Shown: in pieces, positions 15,598 to 23,687 of the stretch
Numbering within the stretch: the first letter of the stretch is position 1
How the letters are laid out: the number at the start of each line of letters is the position of its first letter
Assembly: GCA_024275135.1 (NCBI GenBank)
Contig: JAJRZS010000071.1
Span: 1-49,404 of the forward strand
Direction of reading: 5' to 3'
DNA from: Planctomycetota bacterium
GTDB lineage: Bacteria; Planctomycetota; UBA1135
DNA: 49,404 bases
Program-made: the position numbers and the translations under genes
Notes under the pieces: model-generated
What the model was told of the DNA's origin: nothing
Databases searched by the model: none
The model's input: the letters and a program-made list of their open reading frames with translations, nothing else

Positions 15598-17547
15598 TCA
15601 GGAAAGTTTTTTCTTGATGACTTGGAGAATGTCGCCAGGGCTTAGAGGCTGACCTAAAACCCGGGTCCAACAATCGACATCGACCAAAGTGGTGGCGCGC
15701 AACAGCCAACTTAATTGGCCACGGCGGCGGTTTTCTTCATTGATATAGGGATCGTCGGCTTCATCGCTGTAATTGATCTCCACCGTCATCACATGTTGGA
15801 AGCGAGAAAAAATCTCTTTTAGTCCTGGCTGCAGGGGAGAGAGGAAGGTGAGGTGCGTGCTGGAAACGCCCAGGCCTTCCGCCCGCGCTTTTTCTGCCGC
15901 TTCTTCAATGGCACCGCGCGTACTACCCCAGCCAACCAACAACAAATCGTTGCTTTCTGGGCCAACCACTCGCGGCGGTTCCAAAGTGCTTTGCAAAACC
16001 GCCAACTTGCGACTGCGCATAGCAGAAGTGCGTTGGTTGTTGTAGGGATCGTAGGAAACGTGACTGTCTTCATTGTGGGCCAGTCCGGTAGCCGTATATT
16101 GACCACCCAATCGCCCGGGAACAATGCGTTGGCTGAGCCCGGTTTCCGCGTCCCAACCAAAAGGTTGATGCCCATCCTTCACAGGCCCTAAGTTGGGCTC
16201 TAATGCATGCCAATTGGCTTGCAGTTTGGGGCGCGAAAAGGGTTGCTGGCCAGTGGCAAGATTGGCGTCGGAAAGGACGACGACAACCGCGCGGAAAGTT
16301 TCGGCGATTTGTCGCGCTGTAATCATGCAGTGGAAACACTCCTCAATGGTGGAGGGAGCCAACACCACCTTGGGGCTGTCGCCGGGGGAGGCGAACAAGG
16401 TGGAAAGCAAATCAGACTGCTCGACTTTGGTTGGCAAGCCGGTACTCGGCCCGCCGCGTTGGACATCTACAATCACCAGCGGGGTTTCGGACATGACGGC
16501 GAGACCGATGAACTCCGTTTTTAACGCCATGCCAGGCCCGGAAGTAACGGTGAAGGCCACTTTGCCGGCGTAGGAGGCACCAATGGCCACCCCAATGGCA
16601 GCAATTTCGTCTTCGGCTTGGTGGACCACGCCGCCCATGTCATCGAAAATAGAGCTGAGGTAATGGGAAACCGAAGTTGCGGGAGTGATGGGGTACATGG
16701 AGCAAAGTTCCAAGCCCGACATCACCGCTCCCATGGCCAAGGCGGTATTGCCATTCATCACCACCAAATCTTCCGACACATCCCCAGTGGGAATGTCAAA
16801 GCGGAAGTCGAGATGAGTTTGTGCCCAAGCAATGCCTGCTTCCAATAGACGGACATTTCGCTCATAAACCTCCTTGGGTTTGTGGCGAAACTGCATGGCG
16901 ATTTGATCTTTGACCTTTTCTACATCGCGGTGATAAATCCACGACATCAGGCCCAAGGCAAACATGTTTTTTCCGCGCCGCGGGTTGTCGACGATTTTCA
17001 AACATTCCTCCTCCATCGGCACCTGAATAAAGCGGTAGTTGGCGGTGGAAAGTTCTGCAAACGCATCGGCCCAGGCTTGGCGGATATTGGCATCCGCGTG
17101 GGTTTCCCACATGTTTTCAATCAAGATGATGGCATCATCGGCAAGGGCTTGGACGCGGTGCCGCGAAAGGAGCACCTGCTCATTGAAAGCGATGACCAGT
17201 TTGGTGCGATTGCCCCAGTTTGTGACTTCGTCAGTACCGATGCGGATGCGAACCCCACTTGCTCCCTCAGGGGTGCGGGGTGGGGGTTGGATTTCTGCTG
17301 GAATAATCTCCACAGTCCAGGCCCCATTGCCCATTTTGGCGGAAACAGCTCCAAAGCTTTGCCCACATTTCTGGGCGCCTTCCCCGGAATCCGAGAGGAT
17401 TTCGAGGATGTGCTCTGGGAGAGTGTGGACCGTGGCCGCAGTGGGGGCAGTGGTCGACGGTGCCGAATCGGATGGCGGTGTGCAACTCATGGCGCAAGGA
17501 GACCGGAAGGAGCGGGGCAATTCCCGCACCCATCCGGGACTATCCAT
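15598..17547 (-). CDS. korA: 2-oxoacid:ferredoxin oxidoreductase, fused gamma-alpha subunit (KorA type)
   Basis: Up to 649 residues: a gamma domain (about 60-250, with FGAVSAKMGNGAW and RGKNMFALGL) joined to an alpha domain (about 260-649) with the pyrimidine-binding signature YPITPAT (285-291). The alpha domain also has SGPGMALKTEFIGLA and QRGGPSTGLPTKVEQSDL, typical of KorA. It is the partner of KorB. The true start is uncertain. The longest ATG is at 17547, but another at 17490 removes 19 residues with little family likeness. The first 40 residues in either case are a Ser/Thr/Pro-rich tail. This is the first gene of the operon and is divergent from the winged-helix gene at 17656. Confidence 0.92.
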   Translation of the reverse strand: MDSPGWVRELPRSFRSPCAMSCTPPSDSAPSTTAPTAATVHTLPEHILEILSDSGEGAQKCGQSFGAVSAKMGNGAWTVEIIPAEIQPPPRTPEGASGVRIRIGTDEVTNWGNRTKLVIAFNEQVLLSRHRVQALADDAIILIENMWETHADANIRQAWADAFAELSTANYRFIQVPMEEECLKIVDNPRRGKNMFALGLMSWIYHRDVEKVKDQIAMQFRHKPKEVYERNVRLLEAGIAWAQTHLDFRFDIPTGDVSEDLVVMNGNTALAMGAVMSGLELCSMYPITPATSVSHYLSSIFDDMGGVVHQAEDEIAAIGVAIGASYAGKVAFTVTSGPGMALKTEFIGLAVMSETPLVIVDVQRGGPSTGLPTKVEQSDLLSTLFASPGDSPKVVLAPSTIEECFHCMITARQIAETFRAVVVVLSDANLATGQQPFSRPKLQANWHALEPNLGPVKDGHQPFGWDAETGLSQRIVPGRLGGQYTATGLAHNEDSHVSYDPYNNQRTSAMRSRKLAVLQSTLEPPRVVGPESNDLLLVGWGSTRGAIEEAAEKARAEGLGVSSTHLTFLSPLQPGLKEIFSRFQHVMTVEINYSDEADDPYINEENRRRGQLSWLLRATTLVDVDCWTRVLGQPLSPGDILQVIKKKLS

Positions 17548-17565
17548 TTTATGGATGCGCGTTTC

Positions 17566-17588
17566 AGAGTAAAGAGTCTTAAATAAGA
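17566..17588 (-). promoter_or_regulatory. Possible korA promoter -10 and adjacent inverted repeat
   Basis: The 108-bp (or longer) gap between korA and the divergent winged-helix gene is strikingly AT-rich. On the minus strand TACTCT (17571-17566) is a possible -10 box, 18 nt before the upstream ATG. Just behind it lies TCTTA-AA-TAAGA (17577-17588), a perfect 5-bp inverted repeat placed where a repressor would block polymerase. No good -35 hexamer is visible. Both assignments are tentative. Confidence 0.3.
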
Positions 17589-17655
17589 AATAGAAAAAAG
17601 TTGGGAAATTGAAAAAAGATTTGCATAAAAAATAAGTTTGCGCTACAAATCAAAG

Positions 17656-17985
17656 ATGGCGCCGAGGCCTCACCTCGCTCTCATCCATCGGCTCGACAAG
17701 CTGCTCCACGAACCTACGCGCTTGGGTTTGGTTGCCTGTTTGGCTGGGGTGGAAGAAACCGACTTTGTCGAAGTCCAGCAGCAAACTGGACTTACGGGCG
17801 GTAATCTATCTTCCCACCTGCAGAAATTGGAAGCAGCAGGCTATGTGCAGATGCGCAAAGAGTTTCGCCAGAAAAAACCCCGTACCGTCCTCCGTTTGAG
17901 TCCGGCTGGGAGGGAGGCTTTTGCCACCTACCGGCAGAACCTCCAGTGTTTGCTCTACTTGTTAGCGTCTAGTCGCTCCCAGTGA
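17656..17985 (+). CDS. Winged-helix transcriptional regulator, candidate regulator of the kor-rnf operon
   Basis: A 109-residue protein of the short MarR/ArsR-like winged-helix kind. After an N-terminal helix (LIHRLDKLLHEPTRLGLVACL), residues about 34-60 form a helix-turn-helix (VEETDFVEVQQQTGLTGGN then LSSHLQKLEAAGYV). The wing is KEFRQKKPRTVLRLSPAG, and the end is a dimerisation-type helix. There are no cysteines for redox or metal sensing and no ligand domain. The ATG at 17656 is preferred over the TTG at 17638. The gene is divergent from korA, so local control of that operon is a reasonable inference. Its last 31 bp overlap the end of the convergent phosphoesterase gene. Confidence 0.85.
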   Translation: MAPRPHLALIHRLDKLLHEPTRLGLVACLAGVEETDFVEVQQQTGLTGGNLSSHLQKLEAAGYVQMRKEFRQKKPRTVLRLSPAGREAFATYRQNLQCLLYLLASSRSQ

Positions 17986-19097
17986 CATTGCACCTGGGGA
18001 TTTTCCACCTGCCACTCGCCAACCAGCAAGGAAGGCTCCTCGCGGCTGGTGTTTTCTTCGGGCAAGGCCAGGCCATTGCCAACAATGAACGCAGGGATGC
18101 CTTCCTCTTCGAAGGCGAAACTTTGGTGAATATGCCCATGCAGTAGAAGGTCGGCGCCAACGGCCGTGGCAGTTGCAGCCAACCATTTGCGCTCGGCAGC
18201 CGAGCCTAAGGCATGGCCTTCATCCTCGGTGCGATTGGGACGCGGATCGCGCAAAGGGCGGTGGGTCCAAAGCACGAGAAAAGGCGAGCGGTCGAAATGG
18301 GGAAGATCCAAAGATGCAATCAAACGTCCGCGCTCTCCGCCATCCGCAGGATAAGTATCCGCAGCGGTATCCAAGTTGAGAAAATCCACACCGCCTAAGC
18401 GGAAGTAGCTATTCCTCGGCCCAATCCATTGGGTGAAGCTCTTGTGCACCAAATCCAGGCCACGGTGAAAATCGTGATTGCCAATGGCGGCAAATACCGG
18501 GATAGGTGCTTGTTGGAACAATTGGGCCGCATGCAAAATGCCGTCTTCCTCATATTCAATATCACCAAGATGCAGAAAAAAATCCGCGCCTAGGTCGGTG
18601 GCGCGTTGGATGGCACGGGCAAGCTCGGCTTCGCCACCGGTGTCGCCGATAGCGACAAACCGAAATTGCTTTTTGCTGGTAGCAAAGCGCGGCCGGATGA
18701 GTTGCCCTTCGCCAGGAACCACAGGGATGGCATAACGTCGTTGCAAACCCTCAATTTGGCTAGGGGCAACGGAGCCGGGTAGCAATTGGGGGGATAGGTT
18801 TTGCACCAACACTTTGGCAGTGGTGGCTTCTTTGCAAGTGACGATGAGCGTGGGTTCGGGAACGAAAGCGCGAAAGACTAAGACGTCGTCTTTTTCTTCT
18901 AAGAAATAGGCGCCCTTGGCTTCGACGAAAAACAGGCCAGAGGAGGATTTTTGCGACCAAGCCCGCGGCGAGGGTTCCCATTGCAGAGGGGGAAGGCGGA
19001 GTCCAAAAGCGAACCAACCGAGGCCCAAAAAACCAAAAAGGACCAGGCCGCAAAGCAGAAGCAGCTGATTGCGCAGTTTCCAGCGCCGCCCCAACAT
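17955..19097 (-). CDS. Membrane-anchored calcineurin-like metallophosphoesterase
   Basis: A 380-residue protein with an N-terminal membrane anchor (about 10-32) and a beta-rich spacer. The metallophosphoesterase domain follows: GDTGG (151-155), GDI (178-180), GNHDF (206-210), then WTHRPL and GHIHQ further on, giving the full set of two-metal ligands. The spacer and architecture resemble purple acid phosphatase and secreted calcineurin-type enzymes that act outside the membrane. The substrate is unknown. The start overlaps the rph stop by one base, making this the last gene of the housekeeping operon. No terminator separates it from the convergent regulator gene, and the two 3' ends overlap by 31 bp. 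Confidence 0.88.
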   Translation of the reverse strand: MLGRRWKLRNQLLLLCGLVLFGFLGLGWFAFGLRLPPLQWEPSPRAWSQKSSSGLFFVEAKGAYFLEEKDDVLVFRAFVPEPTLIVTCKEATTAKVLVQNLSPQLLPGSVAPSQIEGLQRRYAIPVVPGEGQLIRPRFATSKKQFRFVAIGDTGGEAELARAIQRATDLGADFFLHLGDIEYEEDGILHAAQLFQQAPIPVFAAIGNHDFHRGLDLVHKSFTQWIGPRNSYFRLGGVDFLNLDTAADTYPADGGERGRLIASLDLPHFDRSPFLVLWTHRPLRDPRPNRTEDEGHALGSAAERKWLAATATAVGADLLLHGHIHQSFAFEEEGIPAFIVGNGLALPEENTSREEPSLLVGEWQVENPQVQCHWERLDANK

Positions 19098-19819
19098 TAT
19101 GCGGTCACCGGGGCCACCAAAGCTTGCATCTGCTGGATGACGGTTTGTGTGCCCCGCATGGCCAAATCCAGCATCTGATCATGAATGGCGCGCGAAAAAG
19201 GCTCCCCCTCGGCCGTGCCTTGCACCTCGATGAGGCGTCCATCTTCGGTAGCGATGACATTCATATCGACGTCGGCGGTGGAATCTTCAGAGTAGTCCAA
19301 ATCCAGCAGCACTTCCCCATCAACATGGCCTACCGAAATCGCGGCAATCCAATGTTGCAACGGCCAAGATACGAGCTTGCCTCGTTCATCCAGCACTTTG
19401 AGCGCATCATGGACAGCCAACATGGCTCCACAGATGGATGCGCAGCGGGTGCCGCCATCGGCCTGGAGCACATCACAGTCGATGTTGAGGGTATGACCGG
19501 GGAAGCCGCGCATATCTAAAGTTGCCCGCAAGGCGCGGCCAATCAAGCGCTGAATTTCAATACTGCGCCCATCGCGGCGTTGAAATTCGCGTCGCTTGCG
19601 GCCGACGACCGAACCTGGAAGCATGGCGTACTCGGCAGTGAGCCAGCCTTTGCCGGAATCCTTGCGCCAAGAAGGGACACCCTGGGTAATCGCCGCAGTG
19701 CACAACACTTTGGTATGCCCCGCGCTGACCAAGACCGAACCTTCTGCATGCGAAGGAAAGTTGCGTTGAAAATCCAGAGGGCGAAGTTGGTCGGGGTTGC
19801 GTCCGTCGTTGCGAGTCAT
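19097..19819 (-). CDS. rph: Ribonuclease PH
   Basis: A 240-residue phosphorolytic 3'-5' exoribonuclease of standard length, which trims tRNA 3' ends with phosphate. It opens with RNDGRNPDQLRPL, equivalent to the family's R-x-DGR start. GKGWLTAEYAMLPGS and R-rich RKRREFQRRDGRSIEIQRLIGR form the RNA and phosphate site. DCDVLQADGGTRCASI and the D-rich LDLDYSEDSTADVDMNVI complete the family signature. The start overlaps the birA stop by ATGA and the stop overlaps the phosphoesterase start. Confidence 0.97.
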   Translation of the reverse strand: MTRNDGRNPDQLRPLDFQRNFPSHAEGSVLVSAGHTKVLCTAAITQGVPSWRKDSGKGWLTAEYAMLPGSVVGRKRREFQRRDGRSIEIQRLIGRALRATLDMRGFPGHTLNIDCDVLQADGGTRCASICGAMLAVHDALKVLDERGKLVSWPLQHWIAAISVGHVDGEVLLDLDYSEDSTADVDMNVIATEDGRLIEVQGTAEGEPFSRAIHDQMLDLAMRGTQTVIQQMQALVAPVTA

Positions 19820-20613
19820 GGTGCGAGTGCTTCTAGGCTAGGAATCCAACCCAAAGGGTGAAAGCTTGCATCCGGTTCCATGCCCCAACGCAGCCCTTTG
19901 GCGGAGGAGAATTCTAGCAGCTGCCCCTGGTGTCCGCCGCGTGGATCGCGCACCCCATAGGGAGCCCATTGCCGCAAGTAGAAGAGGAAGTCTTGCTCGA
20001 AGGAGCGGGGATTTTGGCGTAGGAAGCGGCGCAAGCCATGTTCGATTCCCCACAGCCAAGCACTTGCTAATTGCTCGCGGCTGGGGCAAGTCTGAGGTGC
20101 ATGTTGACGGATACTGGTGGTGGGGTAGGGCGCAATGTTGGCAGGTGGCGCGGCCGCTAGGTTGACGCCTAAACCAAGCAGCAAAGCCCCATGGCCGACG
20201 GCCGGTTGTTCACACAAAAAGCCGGAGACTTTGGCCCCATTCACCAACACGTCATTCGGCCATTTGATGGCGATGCGACATCGAGGCAACCATCGTTCCA
20301 AGGTCTTGGCCAGCGCGACGGCACCCAGCAGTCCAAACAATTCCGGCGCGAGTTGCGGGTTGCGATAACCCAAGCTAAGGGCGAGGTTGGCTCCGCGCGG
20401 TCCGGACCACCAATCCCGCCGCTGGCGCCCGCGTCCTCCCGTTTGCTCTTCGGCAATCCACAGCCCCTTAGCCGCGTCTTCCCCCTGCTCCTGCAAAGCC
20501 ATTTTTGCGACTTCGTTGGTGCTGCGGCAAGTGGATAACACATGCACTCGGCGTGCCAGCCACCGTTGCTCGCAAAGACTGCGTTCTAGAGCATGGTGGG
20601 AGAAGTCGGCCAC
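19816..20613 (-). CDS. birA: Biotin--[acetyl-CoA carboxylase] ligase
   Basis: A 265-residue biotin protein ligase of the short, monofunctional kind without an N-terminal DNA-binding domain. It makes biotinyl-AMP and transfers biotin to the carrier lysine of biotin-dependent carboxylases. Motifs: STNEVAK near the start, TGGRGRQRRDW (biotinyl-AMP loop), KWPNDVLVNGAKVSGFL (catalytic Lys region) and LLGLGVNL. The start codon is GTG at 20613, 20 nt after the sigma-factor stop. The end overlaps rph by ATGA. Confidence 0.93.
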   Translation of the reverse strand: MADFSHHALERSLCEQRWLARRVHVLSTCRSTNEVAKMALQEQGEDAAKGLWIAEEQTGGRGRQRRDWWSGPRGANLALSLGYRNPQLAPELFGLLGAVALAKTLERWLPRCRIAIKWPNDVLVNGAKVSGFLCEQPAVGHGALLLGLGVNLAAAPPANIAPYPTTSIRQHAPQTCPSREQLASAWLWGIEHGLRRFLRQNPRSFEQDFLFYLRQWAPYGVRDPRGGHQGQLLEFSSAKGLRWGMEPDASFHPLGWIPSLEALAP

Positions 20614-20633
20614 AGCTTAGGCGGAGGAAACCA

Positions 20634-21419
20634 TCAGGCAGGATACTGTTCTTGGTTCTTCGATAGGCGTTGCCGCAAACGCTTGATGATGTTGGAGCGG
20701 ATTTGGCATACCCTGGACTCGGTAATTGACAACACCGAACCTACTTCGGCGAGAGTAAGACCTTCCAGATAGTACATTTGCAAAATGCTGCGCTCCTTTT
20801 CGCTGAGCGTACTGGTGAGAACCTCAATCAAGTCGCTGCGGTGAGCAAAATCGAGCGGATCTTCTTCCGTCGATTCCCCCAAAGCATCCATCTGGGTTTC
20901 GCTCTCGGCGGTGGGAGAAACGCGCCGATCGCTCAAGTTGTGCATGGCGCGGGGGGACAGCTTGGCCACTTCCTCCACGGGCACCTGCAACTCTTTGGCG
21001 ATTTCCTCATCGGTGGGCTCGCGATGATGCAGATTTTGCCATTGCTCGCGCATTTTGATGATTTTGTTGGCGCGTTGGCGGGCAAGTCGGGGCACCCAAT
21101 CTTGATGGCGCAAGGAATCCAAGATGGCGCCGCGCACGCGGGTGCTGCAATAGGTTTTGAACTTGAAGCCGCGCTCGGGGTCAAACTTTTCGATGGCATC
21201 CATCAGGCCAAACATGCCTTCTTGCACCAAATCTTCCACATCGACCGAGCGCGGCAACTTGATTGCCATATGTTCGGCAAGGAAACGCACCAAAGGTTCG
21301 TAACGGTGGACAAGCTCCTGGCGAATTGCGGGGTCTGCCTTCTTCTTGTATTGCTTCCAGAGCTCTTCGGTAGGGACGGGCTCCTCTTCCGCAGAGGCAG
21401 GGGATGGATCAACGGCCAT
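20634..21419 (-). CDS. FliA/WhiG-family RNA polymerase sigma factor
   Basis: A 261-residue sigma-70-type factor with regions 2, 3 and 4. Region 2 carries YEPLVRFLAEHMAIKLPRSV, EDLVQEGMFGLMDAIEKFDP and GFKFKTYCSTRVRGAILDSL. The next segment, RHQDWVPRLARQ, is the FliA/WhiG signature. Region 4 has a clear helix-turn-helix (TLAEVGSVLSITESRVCQI). In most bacteria this type drives flagellar and chemotaxis genes, or sporulation in actinomycetes. Here no motility gene is nearby and it sits among tRNA, purine and biotin genes. An own promoter is suggested by TAGAAT ending 6 nt before the ATG. No anti-sigma (FlgM) gene is visible. Confidence 0.93.
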   Translation of the reverse strand: MAVDPSPASAEEEPVPTEELWKQYKKKADPAIRQELVHRYEPLVRFLAEHMAIKLPRSVDVEDLVQEGMFGLMDAIEKFDPERGFKFKTYCSTRVRGAILDSLRHQDWVPRLARQRANKIIKMREQWQNLHHREPTDEEIAKELQVPVEEVAKLSPRAMHNLSDRRVSPTAESETQMDALGESTEEDPLDFAHRSDLIEVLTSTLSEKERSILQMYYLEGLTLAEVGSVLSITESRVCQIRSNIIKRLRQRLSKNQEQYPA

Positions 21420-21431
21420 GGGGGGATTCTA
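21420..21431 (-). promoter_or_regulatory. Putative leaderless promoter of the sigma-factor gene
   Basis: On the minus strand TAGAAT (21431-21426) is followed by six C residues and then the ATG at 21419. A -10 box 6 nt from the start codon puts the transcription start at or within a base of the A of ATG. The same TAGAAT plus C-run arrangement precedes the Nudix gene at 24782. No clear -35 is visible, and that region lies in the end of apt. Confidence 0.5.
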
Positions 21432-21435
21432 GACG

Positions 21436-21969
21436 CTAGGAGCCTTGGATATCTAGGAGGCTTCGCACTTCCACCGCTGGCAGCCGCCGCCGCCCAGCAA
21501 GGAAACTCAATTCTAAGACAAAAAGGCAGCCGACGACCTCAGCACCCGTGCGACGGAGCAAATCCACAGAGGCTGCAGCGGTGCCGCCGGTGGCGAGTAA
21601 ATCATCGACCACCAACACCCGCTGGCCAGGAGCCGCGGCGTCGGTGTGGATTTCCAAGGCATCTTGGCCATATTCCAGGTCGTAGCTCTGCTGGTAGGTC
21701 TGCCACGGCAATTTTCCGGGTTTGCGAATGGGCAGAAAGCCAAGATTGAGGGCATGGGCGAGGGGGGCGCCAAACAAAAAACCGCGGGCTTCCATGCCGG
21801 CAATGTGCGTGGGGCGGAACTCTTTTGCCAGCGCGGCGAGTTGTTGCAAACAAGAGGCAAAGGCTTCTGCGTCTTGCAACAAGGGAGTGATGTCTTTGAA
21901 GACGATTCCAGGTTTGGGGTAATCGGGAATGTCGCGGATAAAAGCAAGCAAAGAAGTGGGGGTTGCCAT
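21436..21969 (-). CDS. apt: Adenine phosphoribosyltransferase
   Basis: A 177-residue purine-salvage enzyme (adenine plus PRPP to AMP) of the usual length. The PRPP-binding motif VLVVDDLLATGGTAAA and the N-terminal IRDIPDYPKPGIVFKDITPLL are textbook Apt signatures, and EARGFLFGAPLA is the hood and flap region. The ATG at 21969 overlaps the argS stop by one base (TGATG). A GTG one codon earlier would also be possible. It ends 16 nt before the sigma-factor start. Confidence 0.96.
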   Translation of the reverse strand: MATPTSLLAFIRDIPDYPKPGIVFKDITPLLQDAEAFASCLQQLAALAKEFRPTHIAGMEARGFLFGAPLAHALNLGFLPIRKPGKLPWQTYQQSYDLEYGQDALEIHTDAAAPGQRVLVVDDLLATGGTAAASVDLLRRTGAEVVGCLFVLELSFLAGRRRLPAVEVRSLLDIQGS

Positions 21970-23687
21970 CACATTTCCTCGGGGACGGGGACGCCAAGAA
22001 GTTCGAGCCCTAAGGCCAGGGTGCGCCGCAGGGCGTCAATCGTCGCCAATCGCGCTTTTTCTAGCTCTTCATCGCCAGTCCCCAAAACTCGGTGTTCCCG
22101 ATAAAAGGCATTTCCGGCCGCGCCGATTCGCAATAGAGCCTGGGCCAAAATCATCGGTTCCCGTTTTTGTCCAGCATCGCGAATGGCTTGGGGGAGACGC
22201 CCCATGGCCACAAACAAATCGCGGCCGTCTTGCACCAGCTCGGGTTGGATGGCGGAGAAACTGGGAATCGGGCGCTCGGCTTTGCGCAAAATCGAGCAAC
22301 AACGTGCGTGTGTGTATTGCAAATAGGGGCCAGTATCGCCTTCGAAGGACAACACCTCCTGCCAGTTGAAGATGACGTCCTTTTGCCGTTGATGTTTCAA
22401 ATCATGGAAGACGACGGCGCCAACGCCCACCATTTCCGCCACCTTCTTTTTGTCGGCGAGTTCTGGATTTTTCTCTTCTACCGCCTTTTGTGCCAAATCC
22501 ACCGCGCGATCCAAAACTTCCGAGAGCGAAATCACTCGTCCTTCGCGGGTAGAGAGTTTGCCCTCGGTTAAGCGAATCAAACCAAAGGGGATATGCTCCA
22601 TGCGCTCTTGCCAGCTGGCGCCGCATTTCTTTAGCGCCGCTTTGAATTGCTGAAAATGCAGGGTTTGTTCGGCGCCGACCACATACAGCATTTGGTCGAA
22701 ATGAAACTCTTCCCAGCGGGATTTGGCAGCGGCGATATCGCGAGTGGCATACAGCGTGGTTCCGTGGGTAGTTTTCACCAAACACGGTGTTTTGATGCCT
22801 TCCTCGCTTAGGTCGATGATGAAGGCGCCATCGTCCTCTTCCAGGACACCGCAACCTTCCAACCAAGCCAAAACATCTTGGAGCTGGTTTTCATACCAAG
22901 ACTCGCCGCGCACATAATCGAAGGTGATGCCGAAACGGTCGTAAACGCGTTGGAATTCACGAAGCGATAATTCGGTGAAGCGTTTCCAAGTGGCCCGCGT
23001 GAGGTTATCCTCGCCGGATTCCAATTCCTGGAAGGCGCGTTTGGCTTCTTCGGCTAAGCTGGGGTCGGTTTCCGCTTCCTTATGGAAATGCACATACAGC
23101 TCGAGCAAATGGGCGATAGGGCTGGCTTCCAAGGCTTCCTCCGAACCCCAACGCTGCCAAGCAGCAACCAGTTTGCCGAACTGAGAACCCCAATCGCCAA
23201 GGTGATTGATGCGAATGACTTTGTGGCCAAGACGCTGAAAAATGCGCGACAAGGCAGCGCCAATGACGGTGGTGCGCATGTGCCCCACATGCATGGGCTT
23301 GGCAATATTCGGGGAGGAAAACTCAACGATGGTGGTGAGGTTTTCCTGGGCGCAGCCAAAATCATCCCGCAAGGTACTGGCTAGTACCACCTGGGCTAGT
23401 GCCGAAGGGTGAATGGAAAAATTGAGGAAGGGTCCAACCGCAGTCAGTTCTACATCTTCTATTTGCAGCGTGGAGGCCAGAGCAGAGGCGAGTTCCGCTG
23501 GGTTTTTGCCGGCGGCTTTGGCGAAGCGAAAGCAGGGAAAGGCAAATTCGCCATGTAGTTCTTGGCGTGGGCGCTCGAGGAGGATGGCATCGACCGTTAG
23601 GGACGAAGCCTCGGCGAGCGATTGACGGATTCGGGTGGCAAAGGCGTCGAGGCCGTTGCCTTGGTGGGAGCTAGGAGGCGTGGGCAT
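21969..23687 (-). CDS. argS: Arginyl-tRNA synthetase
   Basis: A 572-residue class I aminoacyl-tRNA synthetase of normal length. It contains the N-terminal Add-1 domain, the HIGH-type motif as SSPNIAKPMHVGHMR, the conserved INHLGDWGSQFGKL stretch, and ALERG-type C-terminal helices ending in the DALRRTLALGLELLGV tRNA-binding region. No canonical KMSK is seen. EGKLSTREGRVISL occupies that place, as is common in ArgRS. Its start lies 17 nt inside the end of the HD-domain gene. Confidence 0.97.
   Translation of the reverse strand: MPTPPSSHQGNGLDAFATRIRQSLAEASSLTVDAILLERPRQELHGEFAFPCFRFAKAAGKNPAELASALASTLQIEDVELTAVGPFLNFSIHPSALAQVVLASTLRDDFGCAQENLTTIVEFSSPNIAKPMHVGHMRTTVIGAALSRIFQRLGHKVIRINHLGDWGSQFGKLVAAWQRWGSEEALEASPIAHLLELYVHFHKEAETDPSLAEEAKRAFQELESGEDNLTRATWKRFTELSLREFQRVYDRFGITFDYVRGESWYENQLQDVLAWLEGCGVLEEDDGAFIIDLSEEGIKTPCLVKTTHGTTLYATRDIAAAKSRWEEFHFDQMLYVVGAEQTLHFQQFKAALKKCGASWQERMEHIPFGLIRLTEGKLSTREGRVISLSEVLDRAVDLAQKAVEEKNPELADKKKVAEMVGVGAVVFHDLKHQRQKDVIFNWQEVLSFEGDTGPYLQYTHARCCSILRKAERPIPSFSAIQPELVQDGRDLFVAMGRLPQAIRDAGQKREPMILAQALLRIGAAGNAFYREHRVLGTGDEELEKARLATIDALRRTLALGLELLGVPVPEEM

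Noticed and set aside
20634..21419. Flagellar gene cluster suggested by a FliA-type sigma factor
   Set aside because: No flagellar, chemotaxis or FlgM gene lies in the window; the sigma factor alone does not establish motility.
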